Shown here: positions 34,904 to 45,885 of the stretch, in pieces
Numbering within the stretch: position 1 is the stretch's first letter
How the letters are laid out: each line of letters begins with the position of its first letter
NCBI RefSeq assembly: GCF_026914185.1
Contig: NC_070568.1
Span: forward strand, 3,182,001 to 3,246,000
Reading direction: 5' to 3'
DNA length: 64,000 nucleotides
Source of the DNA: Puccinia triticina
Lineage: Eukaryota; Basidiomycota; Pucciniomycetes; Pucciniales; Pucciniaceae
Program-made: the position numbers and the translations under genes
Notes under the pieces: model-generated
Told to the model about the DNA's origin: nothing
The model's input: the letters and a program-made list of their open reading frames with translations, nothing else
The model's database searches: none

Positions 34904-36110
34904 TGATCGGTGGCGAGGAGGCGTGACGACTGCAGGTCTAGTCAGAGGGGTGCATTATGGAAGGGTCGAGTGGGCATCATTTGCGGATACACTTGCTCCT
35001 CATGGCGACGAACTTCCAAGGGTGGACTCTGGTGGGGCTGGGGATGTTGAGTGGGTCTTTGAAACGGCGGGATGCCCTCACGAGACAACTTCCTCCCTCG
35101 GACAACCCACTCCACCGTTTCTGCGAGCCACGCCAGACACAACCCCAGACACCCTCGCTCGGCCGGAGTCAGCTCCAACCGGGCCTGCGGAGCAATCCAC
35201 ACGACACATCCAACATATCACTCCTCTGCATCTGCCGAACGACCAGCAGAAAAAAATGAATATGGGCATATGTCTGGAGCTCATTGGGCTCAGCGACCCC
35301 TCGTGCTGGTGAGGTGAGCTTCTCCTGCTCCGAGGCGAGCCACATAATCAATCGGGTCGATGTGTAACCGAGGCGGGCAAGCTGAGAAGTGGATCCGAGC
35401 CGGCGATCGACGCTGCAGCCGGGGCGGGTCGAGGGACCTAGCTCGGAAGGGGCGAGCCTGGTCGGCAGCTGCATCCGCTGGCCGGCTCTCCACAGCGACG
35501 AGCAGGCCCGTCCAGCGCGAACCGGCTCGTGCGGCACGGCGGATCCGCGCCTCGGTTCGCGCGCCCTGCCGGGCCCCGCACCATCCAGGAGTCCTCAACA
35601 CAGGGCCACCTGCGCCCTCGGAAGACCGTAGTGGTGTTGGACGACTGCTTGCTCTAAGGCTCGCGGAATGGAGCGATATGGGCCTCTCGCCAACTCGCCC
35701 GGGAATCTTGGGGAGAAGTCTACTACACCCCGCAGGCTGGCCGATCGCTGGCCTGGCGCCCCTGCACCCCTCAGTAACAGCCAAGCACCGACGCGTGCCC
35801 TGGCGCAGGCTCAGGCATCCTCGCCGCTGGGGGTGGCGGGCCGCTGGGGGATCGGAATTATATCTCAGCCCATGTCGAGCAGACCCAGTCCACTTCAACT
35901 TCAGCGATCGTTCGCCAGCCCTTCTGGGATGATTGCTCTCCTAGTGGCGTCTATACACCAATATATAAAACCTATTCTTCTCCCCTTGAACAACCATCCC
36001 CCGCCCATCCTCCATTCTGACCACCAGAAACACTTGCTCAAAAAACAACACTATTCCAACAATCCACTTTCCATTCGTCCATCGACAACAATACCCACAA
36101 GAACAAAAGC
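34904..36110. promoter_or_regulatory. Divergent intergenic region between TVP38 and the catalase
   Basis: Both flanking genes are transcribed away from this 1.2-kb stretch. The middle (about 35,290-35,930) is GC-rich and open on both strands without any known domain, so I do not call a gene. A TATA-like ATATATAAAA lies at 35,961-35,970, about 145 bp before the catalase start, followed by a CT-rich leader. Confidence 0.45.
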
Positions 36111-39029
36111 ATGCGCAACTGGGCCCCGCTCACGGTGGGCTCTGCGCTCGTCCTGGCATGCACGGTAGCCGGGTGGCCGTCGCTGGCCGAGCCGGCGGCG
36201 AACGACAAGCTCCGGCCGCGCCAGTCGTCACAGACGGTGTTCGAGGGCGCGCTGGCCACGCAGATCCAGGCCTCGCACCAGTCCGCCGAGGCGCTCGTGT
36301 ACACCTCCGGCAACGGCCAGGCCTACGCAACGCCCTTCGCCGCCCAGCGCATCGGCACCGACGGTCCGTCTCTCCCTTCTCCTCCATGCTTCCGCCCCCG
36401 CGCCCGTTGATCCTTGCTCGCTGTAGGCCCCCTGCTGCTCCAGGATACCCATCTGGTCGACAACCAGGCCCTCTTCAATCGCAAAAATATCCCCGACCGC
36501 GTCGTCCATGCTCTCGGCGGTAAGCACACTCGCCGAATAATGAGAGCCCCATCCACTGACCCGTTCGGTGTTGTCTTCGCGCCAGCCGGCGCGCACGGCT
36601 TCTTCACCACCACCACCGACTTCGCGCGCCAGTACACGATGATGAGTCTTTTCCAACGCGGTGTGTTCTCGCTTCCTCCACGTCCCGCAAGCACACTCCT
36701 TCTGATCAAGCTCCGGCCCCGCATCAGTCGGCCAAACTACGCCGATCACAATGCGCTTCTCCAACGCCGGCGGCCATAAAGGCAGCCCAGACACGGGCCG
36801 GAACGTCCGCGGATTCGCCGTCAAGTATGGCCAGCTTTTATCGTCAAATCTGCCCCCGGTTCTTACTCTTTTTTTGTCGGTTTTAGATTCCGGACTCCGA
36901 ACGGAAACTGGGACCTTCTCAGTGAGTTCTTCCCGCCCTCGCTCTCTCCCAACGGTTGTCTTCCCCACAACTAAACTGACACCCATAATGATTGGCGAGT
37001 CTAGTGAATAATTCTCCCATCTTCTTTCGTAAGCTCATTTCACATGGACGTGTCCTGGCGCGCAGGGAGCGGGTCGACGACTGATAGGTTTGGCTCTGCA
37101 CAGTTCGAGACCCGGCCAAGTTTCCTGCCCTGATCCAAGCCGTAGGGGAAAATCAGCAAACAGGCCGGGCCGATTCGGATGCGTTTTTGTAAGCCTCATC
37201 CTCCTGTTTGAGTAAGACACGCGTCAAATCTGATGGGTCGTGGTTGCAGTGATTTCCTCGGCTCTAATGGCGAGTCTTTGCCCCAATACTTGCGCTTCCT
37301 GTCGGACGCTGGGACTTCTCAAGGTGGGCATCTCCTACCTTGACCACATAATAAGCCAGCTTAACTGGTTCAAATTCTTGACAGGCTGGCTCAAGACCGA
37401 CGCATACTCTGGGCACGTCTACAAATGGGTCAAGCAGGATGGTCTGCCAATTTTCCAACTCTGTACCCACGAGGAAAAATAGCTAACACTTCGCACAATC
37501 TGTTCTTGTGACCAACAGGGACATGGGTTTACGTCAAGGTTGGTCCGATCATCTGTCCTGAGCAACTGCAGGCTGTTTGCCTTCCTCATCAGCTTGCCTC
37601 TCGTTTCGTCAGATCGTCTTCAAGAGCTCCCAAGGTGCCGCAAACTACACCGCTGCTGACCAAGCCGGCGTTGGCAATCCGGCGCAAGCCGCACAGGTGT
37701 GTGTGTGTGAGGAGAAAGTCGGGACGCTAGGACTTGCTTACGCTCTTCCATCCCGTTTCCGCAGGATTTGTTCGAAAGTATCAAGGCCGGTCAGAGGCCC
37801 GGATGGAAAGTATACGCCCAAGTCATGACCCCCCAAGATGCGGAGAAGTTCCGTTACAACGTCTTGGACCTTACAAGTACGCCTGCAAAAAAATGACCGC
37901 TCTGGATGCGCCCGGAAAACTCACGCCGATGTGTTGTTTGCTTTTCACGACAGAGGAATGGAGAGAGGATCTTGTGCCCCTGAATGAGATCGGAAAAGTC
38001 GAGTTAACTCAGGCGGGTCTCTCTCCATCTACACAATGTTCATTTAACTGCTCATTGGCTGATCCAAACCTGCCCTCCTTCCTGCGCAAAATACACAGAA
38101 TCCTACGAACTACTTTGCTGAGGTAAGGACAACATGCACAGCTCCCTCAAGGATGTTGACCATGAGATTAATCTGAGGCGATTTTGCTTGCCAGGTCGAG
38201 CAGGCTGCTTTCACCCCTGGAAACATCATCGATGGATGGGAGCCCAGCGACGACCCTGTTCTGCAACTGCGTCTCTTTGCTTACACGGATGCCCAGGTAA
38301 GCGCTCGCGTATTTTTTTCTTCAATGCCTACGCCATGGCTGATGTAGCGTGTGTTCAGCGATACCGGCTCGGAGCAAATTACCAGCAGATCCCCGTCAAC
38401 TGTCCTATGAACGCCGTTGGTACGCACCACCCAATCATCCATACATATATGCTTTTTCTTTGCCCTCGAGGCCGCACCTGACTGGAAGAGATTTTGGCTC
38501 AAAGCCAATTATCAGCGTAACGGGGCCGCTTCCTACCTGGGAAACCAAGGAAGTCGTCCGGCCTTTGATGCGAGTTACGCGCATCTGGCGGTGGCCCCAC
38601 GAGCCTACAATAACGACAACCACACCATCTGGAAAAGCGGCGCCATTCGATACCTCAGTCAGGTATATCCATCCCCAACAGCGGTCGAAGCACGAGAGGA
38701 ATGCTCATCGTTTCGCTCGCCCATCCTTCATCCCAGGTTTCTGCAGTCGACTTCGAACAGCCGAGGTATTTTTACGACAACTTGTCTCCGGATCAAAAGC
38801 AAAGTCTCGTAGGGTTAGTCACTAGTGATGGCTGAGAAGGCTACTGGCAGAAAGACTGATCAGTGAATCTCGTTGGCCGGCTCCACATAGGAACTTTGCG
38901 GGCGGTTTGTCCCAGGTCAAGAACCCTAGCGTCGTCAACAGAGCCCTGCAAGTCGTCCAACAAGCTAGTCCTGAGCTCGCCCAAAGGGTCTACTTCGCCA
39001 TGTCCGCTTATCGGGCTCAATCTAGCTAA
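36111..39029 (+). CDS. Secreted heme catalase, 19 exons
   Basis: Exons 36111-36363, 36427-36519, 36586-36660, 36728-36824, 36887-36921, 37005-37028, 37104-37188, 37250-37323, 37385-37441, 37519-37538, 37613-37696, 37765-37876, 37954-38012, 38099-38122, 38195-38296, 38359-38415, 38471-38662, 38737-38813, 38891-39029 give 552 residues. The N-terminus ([20 protein letters not shown]) is a signal peptide. Catalase motifs are in order: RVVHALGAGAHG (distal His ~112), [35 protein letters not shown] (catalytic Asn ~186-187), [25 protein letters not shown] and [14 protein letters not shown] (heme-ligand Tyr ~394, Arg ~390). Known reaction: 2 H2O2 to O2 and water. Likely exported and useful against host-derived peroxide (inference). 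Odd points: a GC-AG intron after 38012, the donor GTTGGT after 37538 and 38415, and microexons of 20 and 24 nt. Confidence 0.9.
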
Positions 39030-39874
39030 CCTTTTTCCCGCTGCGTTCTCCCTCTCTCTGGAGACTGCAAAAGAAATCGCGACGGTTTTTTTCTCTTTCT
39101 CTATTTTATCCAAGTTCCTTGTATCAGAACTTCCGCCTTGAGAAACCTTTTCTGTATGTCCGTAGGTATATCGTCCAACCATATATTTATCCATGGCCCC
39201 CTTCAGTTGCATGGTTGATGTTTAGCTCATCCAAGATATTTATCTTCATTTGTGTGAATTTCTTGTCGGAAATCATCATTCATATCAGCACCTCGCTCTT
39301 TTCCTTTGCGGGGCTCGCGCTCTGCCAAGCCAACCAACACACGGTACTTTGGCATAATGGTGCGGCCCCGGGCTCAGCCTCTGTGACCTCTCTTTCCCGC
39401 TTACTGTTTCAACAACACCACTGTTCGGCGTCGACGGCGGAGGGCTCAGGTGTGTCGAGGGTGCGAGCATACCAACTCCCCACGCTTCTCGAGGCGCGTC
39501 TTGATCTTCTGGAGTCAGAAGGCTGTATTGTCCGGCCGTACCGTCCGACCTTGTCCGACCGTTTGAGTCGACAGACTCTGGACAAGTTGCGGATAAAGTA
39601 TTTCTCAACAAGCTTTGTTTCGAAGATCGCGCTTCACCTTCCGTGGATCAGTTGCCACCCTGTAGTATTCAATGCAGAGGCCATGTTACATAGGCCAGTT
39701 TGGACCGCCATCTTTGCACCCGGAAGGTGAAACACAGTGTCCGAAAAAAAAGCTGATGTCATACACTCCAGGCGCGATTGGTGTCGGTCCCATGAAATCC
39801 TGCCGGTTACCAGATAAGGCCAGCCCGTCTACGCAGCCTCAAGCCCTACTGGACGACCCACCCTTTGATCCATC
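39030..39874. other. Intergenic; no supported gene
   Basis: The first ~150 bp are a T-rich catalase 3' flank. A 203-codon plus-strand frame (39119-39730) has no recognisable domain and no acceptable splice partners, and is not called. The promoter of the next gene should lie here, but no clear TATA is seen. Confidence 0.4.
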
Positions 39875-41137
39875 ATGTGGCTTCAGTATTGTCTCCTTGT
39901 TTTCGTCTCGATTAGACATCTCATACTTGACACCCACGCGACGCTCGCTTGCTCCGATTCACGGCTTTGGCTTCCAGGTAATCCGGAGATTGATTTCTCG
40001 CTGGTTGTCAGGGACCATCTGGACAGGCAGGTGGCTGGGGGTTGTAGCAGTCAGACATGTTGGTGCAGCGGCTTAGGTATGTTCTCACCTCGCCCAAGGG
40101 GTTCGGATCTGGGCCCCATCTTCCTATCCACCACTAATCAACTGTCTCTCTCGTCACCCCCAACTCCTGCCCTTGTCTGTCGACTTGCATTGCTTGACTC
40201 TAAGATCGTAGTGGGGAGATTAAAAACAAACAAGCAATTTACTATTTCAAACAACAATTCAACACACTGCCCAGGGCCAAGCGCTATTTCGGACATCAAG
40301 CCAACAAACTCGAGCGTGATGAAAATAATGAACGTGTGAATCAAGCGTTAGCCTATCTTTTGCGTCACGAGTCCATGTCTCAGGAAGATCTAAACCAATG
40401 GGACCTAGAGATCGACGAGAAAATATCTCACTATCAGAAACCCAGAACGTTTCCCCATGCAATTCCCTATGCTCTTTGCACTCTCCTTCTGCAGAGGCGC
40501 GGTGATAAAAAATTCAGGACGAGAATCAAGGACATGGTGGAGGTCATTTGGTCAAAGTTTCCCAGTCAGGCAGAACTAGTGGACGAACAATGGGCGAGTG
40601 GTGGGTTTTTGTACATGATTTTTTGTTTCTGGATGACATTTGCATACTAAAATCTGTCTTCGCAAAACAACACGTCATCTTTCAGAGATCTATCACCCCT
40701 ACATGGGTCTCAGTTCGCAATTTCGTTAGTCATCCAAAGTACACATCAGAGGAACAATTAGAAGTTTCATGATTCTGATCTTGTTTTATCATCTGCATGG
40801 TTCAGTCGAATGGAATCACTTCAAGGGACAGTTAAAAAATGAACCGAGGCTGCGCCTTCTCGAAGACGCGATAAGTGAAAAGAAAACACAGTATATTATT
40901 GAAAATCTGTACCCAATCATTGGAGAAATCTTCTCCAAAAACCCAGCAAAAGACCTATCTGCTCAGACTAGAGTAGCCTCAATAGCTGTACTCTATCATT
41001 TGTTGAAAACTGATTCTCATCATATTACTCAGCAAGTCACTCAACTCATCCGTTCACTTAGATCAAACCAACATGACTCCTTCTTCTTATTTGAACATGA
41101 GAGTGAACTACTAAACACTTTGCCAATACAATATTGA
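39875..41137 (+). CDS. Secreted protein of unknown function, four exons
   Basis: Exons 39875-40076, 40205-40600, 40686-40724 (39 nt) and 40806-41137 join in frame to 322 residues; all introns are GT-AG (128, 85 and 81 bp). The N-terminus (MWLQYCLLVFVSIRHLIL, then DTHATLA) looks like a signal peptide, followed by a Cys-rich stretch (CSSQTCWCSG). The rest is charged and helical: YYFKQQFNTL, NQALAYLLRHESMSQEDLNQ, KMFRT-like basic segments, EIYHPYMGLSSQFLEWNHFK, TQYIIENLYPIIGEIF. I recognise no family. The small internal exon is supported by frame on both sides (TTTCAG acceptor, GTTAGT donor). It lies next to the secreted catalase and at the edge of the transposon nest, as many rust effector candidates do. 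Alternative: a cell-wall or haustorial protein. Function should be treated as unknown. Confidence 0.6.
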
Positions 41138-41817
41138 CTTTCTTACCATGAGGATTTGCTTTCTGAAGATTTCCCCCCCTTTATCTAGTGATACAAATCT
41201 TGACTTGTCAAACTTCCATCTTGTCATTTTCAGAAGATGGATATGCACCACTATAAACATTTAAAGTTTTCCCAGCAATGATTCAAGCTTTGGTATTGGG
41301 AAAAATGATAACATTTTCTTTTGAAGATGCCCCAGAGTTAAAAACCAAGCCAAATTCAGCATGCTCAATGTGGAAATCCAATGGTGCCAGGTCATTGGCA
41401 GTACTGAAAAGGGATGAGTGCACTGTGTGTTGACTTTGAGGTGTTCTGGAAAACAATTAAGGTTGGGAGATTGGAAAGATAGCTATGGAGAGGGAATTTG
41501 TTGAGTTGAGATGACAGGGTTAGTTTTCTGTTGGCAGCGGTTGGCAGAATGAGGGTTAGAGGAGGAAAGGATCAGGAAGGAGTAGTCCAACAATAAGGGT
41601 CAAAGGATGCAAGCTAAAGCAGGATAAGGGGAAAGAAACAGCGCGGACTGAGAGGCTCAAATAACTCAGAAGACTTAGGATAAATAGGATTAGAATTCAG
41701 TGATGATGGTTGATCTGAGATGAAAAATTGGTGATAAGTGTTTGGATCTCCAGCCTCTTGAACTATGAGTGTGGGGTCCATGACATATACATGACAAATA
41801 TATAAATAGGGTAAAAC
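41138..41817. other. Intergenic; no supported gene
   Basis: AT-rich 3' flank of the secreted gene, then purine-rich sequence. Nothing identified. Confidence 0.4.
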
Positions 41818-42074
41818 ACCCTACAGAGGACCCCAGCAAGCCCCTACTAGACACCCTTACATGATACCCCGGGAATTTTCCATTTTGAAATGGCTGTAGT
41901 TTTGATTTTTTGGAGAGAACCAACTGTATGAAACCAACTACGTCAGTATGTTCAATTTTGCAAATTTTGGCATAGTGGATTGAAACAAGTTACGTAAGTA
42001 ACATCTGCAGCCATTTGTGGGGGTTTGGGATAAGAAAAGTGCAAAATTGACCTTCTGGTTATCATTGCTGATTA

Positions 42075-42253
42075 GGGTGTTCAAAGTTGACTTGCATAAA
42101 ATCATAAAATCTAAGCTGAAAAAAATATGTACCACCCAAACACTCAAATTAGAGCACCATTTCTAAAATGGTACATATAAAATCATCATTTGAAAATTTT
42201 ATGATTTTATGATTTCATGTATTGAAAATTTTATGATTTCAACTTTGAACACC
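42075..42253. mobile_element. Palindromic MITE, 'GGTGTTCAAAG' family, copy 2 (PIF/Harbinger-like)
   Basis: Ends GGGTGTTCAAAGTTG and CAACTTTGAACACC, with a perfect TTA duplication at 42,072-42,074 and 42,254-42,256. It ends one base before the target duplication of the next hAT-type element. Confidence 0.75.
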
Positions 42254-42264
42254 TTAGATGTATT

Positions 42265-43223
42265 CAGGGCATAGCACGGTGGTATTTGACGCGTTTTTTG
42301 GGCCCCTCGAATACTGATTCATCGAATATTCGAGTATTCGGAGATATTTGACGGAAAAACTTCCAAAATACATTAAAAACACCAAAAAATTACATTTTTT
42401 GTGTTTTTGACTTATTTTGGCCCATTTCTGGGCCATATAATTTTGAGGGGGTCATCCTTCAAACATATAATGGTGCCAAAGGCGCTTATAATATTGCCAG
42501 AGGCATATCTCATAATGGCGGACGCACTATTCAGAGTGCCGGACGCACTTTTCATAGTGGCGGACGCACTTTTGATAGTGCTGGATGCACTTTTGATAGT
42601 TCTGGATGCACTTTTGACAGTGCCGGACACACTTTTGATAGTGCTGGACGCACTCTTCATGGTGGCAGACACACTGTTGATAGTGGCGGAATCACTGCCA
42701 GATGCACTTTTGATAGTGCCGGACGCACTCTTCATAGTGGCGGATGCACTTTTCACAGTGACAGATGCAATTTTGATAGTGGCGAACTCACTATTCAGAG
42801 TGCTGGACACACTTTGGATAGTGGCGGACTCACTTTTCATAGTGGCAGACGCACTTTTCAAAGTGGTGGACGCACTTTTCAAAGTGGCGGACGCACTTTT
42901 CAACGTGGCAGACGCACTTTTCAACGTGGCGGACGCACTTTGCATAGTGGCAGACGCACCTATTGTAGTGGCGGATGCACTTTTCAAAGTGCCAGAGGCA
43001 GATTTTCTTGTGTTGCATCAAAGGGGCTGGTATAGGGCCTGTGCAAACTCATCTGGGGCCTTTGGGCCCCAGAGAAGCTTGCATTGGCCCTCTATGCGCC
43101 CCTTTGAGCCATTATTTGAATTTTTTCAAATATTTGAGCTTAAATTTGCCCAGGCATTATTTGACTTGAATCAAATTTGAATACGAATACTCGAATCAAA
43201 TCGATTCGATGTGCTATGCCCTG
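42265..43223. mobile_element. hAT-type element carrying a 21-bp minisatellite
   Basis: 959 bp, ends CAGGGCATAGCAC and GTGCTATGCCCTG, perfect 8-bp duplications GATGTATT at 42,257-42,264 and 43,224-43,231. The subterminal parts contain 'cgaatattcgagtattcg' and 'cgaatactcgaatcaaatcg'. No transposase; the centre is the minisatellite. Confidence 0.85.
42515..42998. repeat. 21-bp minisatellite (gtggcggacgcacttttcata)
   Basis: About 22 imperfect units. Because the unit is a multiple of three with few stop triplets, long open frames exist on both strands (repeats such as KSASATM and ADALFIV). These are repeat artefacts unless expression is shown. Confidence 0.85.
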
Positions 43224-44186
43224 GATGTATTACAAAAAATGGATTAAAATCAACAATAAATCACTTTCAGAAGCCTTTCAAACTTTTGTCAACCCTTTTA
43301 ATGCAACATGGGAGCAGGAGAGAACAGGAAGTAACTAATATGTATGCACACTATGTTTGCACCTTTAAGCACAAAGACAAGTTGAAACAAAACACGTAAG
43401 TATGTCATTCTTTCCCTTGGAAGGGAAGACCAGATTGAAACAGGGTATGTCAGTATGTCCCAGAATAAAAAAATCCCAGAAGTGTCCATTTGAAACAAGT
43501 TTCACAGGTTTACTTAAGTATCATTTTTGCCAAAAAAATCATTTTGAAAAAATTTACGTGAGGGTGTAGCTAGTGGGGGCTTGCCAGGGTCCTCCCTACA
43601 GCTCATAACATTATCCCCCCCCTTTAATTCCCAAGCCTTCCCCTTTTCTTTTCTGATCAATGGTAAAACATAATAATAAAATCATCCTCTTTTGGCTTTG
43701 CATTCTTTCCCCAAGTAGTGTTAAAAAAAGGGTCAGCCTAAATGCACTCCAAAAAAATCCCAAAAGCACTCCAAAAGTGAGTGTATGGAGTGTGCACTCC
43801 AATGATTGTTGGAGTACAGTGGGTCATCTAATGTTTTTGGCACCACATTTTTGTTTGCAGAAGCTCAGCCCACAGCTTTCAAGACATGAAATTGGCCACA
43901 GAGGTGGAAAAAAAGTTCCAAAGAATGATTATGAAATAAAAAAAGGGGGTTGAGAAATTGACTCCCAAAAATTAAAACATTGACTCCCAAATCGAGTTTA
44001 TGTCGCGCGGACCGCCGCGCGACGTCTTTCCCGGGTCCCCATGACCCAATTTTGACCCGGGGGCATTTTGGGAGTTGATTTTGTAATTCCGCAATCCCAA
44101 ACGGGAGTCGGAATTTTAATTTCACAAAAAATGCCGGAAAATAAAGAAAAATTTATACCTCCGCACTGGGGAACCCAAAGCCCCCC

Positions 44187-45190
44187 AAAATTTTACAGCA
44201 CTCCAAATACACTCTCTAGAGAATATGTTAAGCTTCACGGCATTAGCACACCTCAGGGAGACCCTGTGTAGCCGGGGGCAGATTTGGCGGATTTCCTACT
44301 AACGCAATGTGCCATGTCCTGAGATACGGTGATCCAAATGCCCCCAAAATTTTACAGCACTGTAAATACTCTCTCTAGAGCATATTTTAAGCTTCACGGC
44401 ATTAGCACACCTCAGGGATACCCTGTGTAGCCGGGGGCGGATTTGGCGGATTTCCTACTAACGCAATGCGCCATGTCCTGAGATACGGTGATCCAAATGC
44501 CCCCAAATTTTTTCTGCTACATAAATACACTCTCTAGAGCATATTTTAAGCTTCACGGCATTTGAAAACCTCAGGGAGACCCTGTGTAGCCGGCGGGGTG
44601 GTTTTGGCAGATTTCCTACTACTTATCCTCACTTGAACCCTCTATATCTTCTGATCAAGAAGAGATAAAAAAAAAGGAGGAAGCTCAAAGGATTCTCCGC
44701 CCTCCTATCTACAATTACCAATACAGACGGCAAAAATATTATCTCAGGACATGGCACATTGTGTTAGTAGGAAATCCGCCAAATCCGCCCCCGGCTACAC
44801 AGGGTCTCCCTGAGGTGTAATAATGCCGTGAAGCTTAACATATGCTCTAGGGAGTTTATTTAGAGTGCTGTAGAATTTTGGGGGCATTTGGATCACCGTA
44901 TCTCAGGACATGGCGCATTGCGTTAGTAGGAAATCCGCCAAATCCGCCCCCGGCTACACAGGGTATCCCTGAGGTGTTCTAATGCCGTGAAGCTTAAAAT
45001 ATGCTCTAGAGAGAGTATTTACAGTGCTGTAAAATTTTGGGGGCATTTGGATCACCGTATCTCAGGACATGGCACATTGCGTTAGTAGGAAATCCGCCAA
45101 ATCCGCCCCCGGCTACACAGGGTCTCCCTGAGGTGTGCTAATGCCGTGAAGCTTAACATATTCTCTAGAGAGTGTATTTGGAGTGCTGTA
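44187..45190. repeat. Tandem ~160-bp units on both arms of the mariner-like palindrome
   Basis: A unit running from 'ttttacagcactccaaata' through 'gtgtagccgggggc' to 'ggtgatccaaatgccccc' is repeated about three times in one orientation (44,187-44,630) and about three times inverted (44,745-45,190), so the arms are themselves arrays. Confidence 0.8.
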
Positions 45191-45461
45191 AAATTTTGGG
45201 GGGCTTTGGGTGCCCCAGTGCAGAGGTATAAATTTTTCTTTATTTTCCGGCATTTTTTGCGAAATTAAAATTCCGACTCCCGTTTGGGATTGCGAAATTA
45301 CAAAATCAACTCCCAAAATGCCCCCGGGTCAAAATTGGGTCATGGGGACCCGGGACAGACGTTGCGCAGCGGTCTGCGCAATGTAAACTTGATTTGGGAG
45401 TCAATTTTTCAATTTTTGGGAGTCGATTTCTCAACCCCCTAAAAAAAAGTAAAAATAAAAA

Positions 45462-45529
45462 AATGAAAAATGTGGAAATTTTTCAATTCCTTGCAAATTT
45501 CTCAGAATGTTCATTACTGTTCAAACCAA

Positions 45530-45560
<31 letters not shown>

Positions 45561-45885
45561 ATTAGAGAGCACAGTATGACATGCAACAATAATGATAAAA
45601 AATGAAAATTTTTGAAACCATTGCCAATGATTTTTATTGGATAAAATAAATTGAGTCAAATTAGTGGTGATTTGGGCTACAGTCCCTGAGTTCAAATGAA
45701 ATTGGTTGATAACCCATCCACCCAAAAAATCATTGAAAATGGTTTCAAAAATTTTCATTTTTTATCATTCTTGTTGTATGCCGCACTTTGCTCTTTAATT
45801 TCCCTCCCTTGGTTGGAACAGTAATGAAAATTCTGAGGAATTTGCAAGAAATTGAAAAATTTCCACATTTTTCATTTTGTTTATT
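45462..45885. repeat. Inner hairpin with a 30-nt poly-G run
   Basis: 'aaaatgaaaaatgtggaaat' and 'ttgcaaatttctcagaa' at the left return inverted near 45,830-45,885. A second inverted pair ('aaaaaatgaaaatttttgaaacca') lies inside it. The G homopolymer is at 45,530-45,559. Confidence 0.75.

Larger units (their letters stand above)
41818..43604. mobile_element. Inverted-repeat element interrupted by a MITE and a hAT-type element
   Basis: The left end (CCCTACAGAGGACCCC, then GCAAGCCCCTACTAG and ACACCCTTACATGA) and the right end (GGGTGTAGCTAGTGGG, GGCTTGCCAGGG, TCCTCCCTACAG) are inverted repeats of about 50 bp. Inside each arm, short direct repeats of the type 'tgaaacaagttacgtaagta' recur at least six times. 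The exact outer borders are uncertain. Confidence 0.55.

Noticed and set aside
35290..35932. Overlapping ~200-codon open frames on both strands
   Set aside because: GC-rich DNA gives long frames by chance. Neither product has a domain, and both lie in the divergent promoter region.
38416..38420. Catalase exon 16 donor GTACGC one step further downstream
   Set aside because: Its phase leads to a stop in exon 17. GTTGGT at 38416 keeps the frame and the same donor type is used after exon 10.
39119..39730. 203-codon frame downstream of the catalase
   Set aside because: Begins in the T-rich catalase 3' flank and has no recognisable domain. Its internal hydrophobic run is a by-product of T-rich DNA.
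42412..43180. Long open frames (191 and 259 codons) as protein genes
   Set aside because: They are translations of the 21-bp minisatellite inside a transposon.
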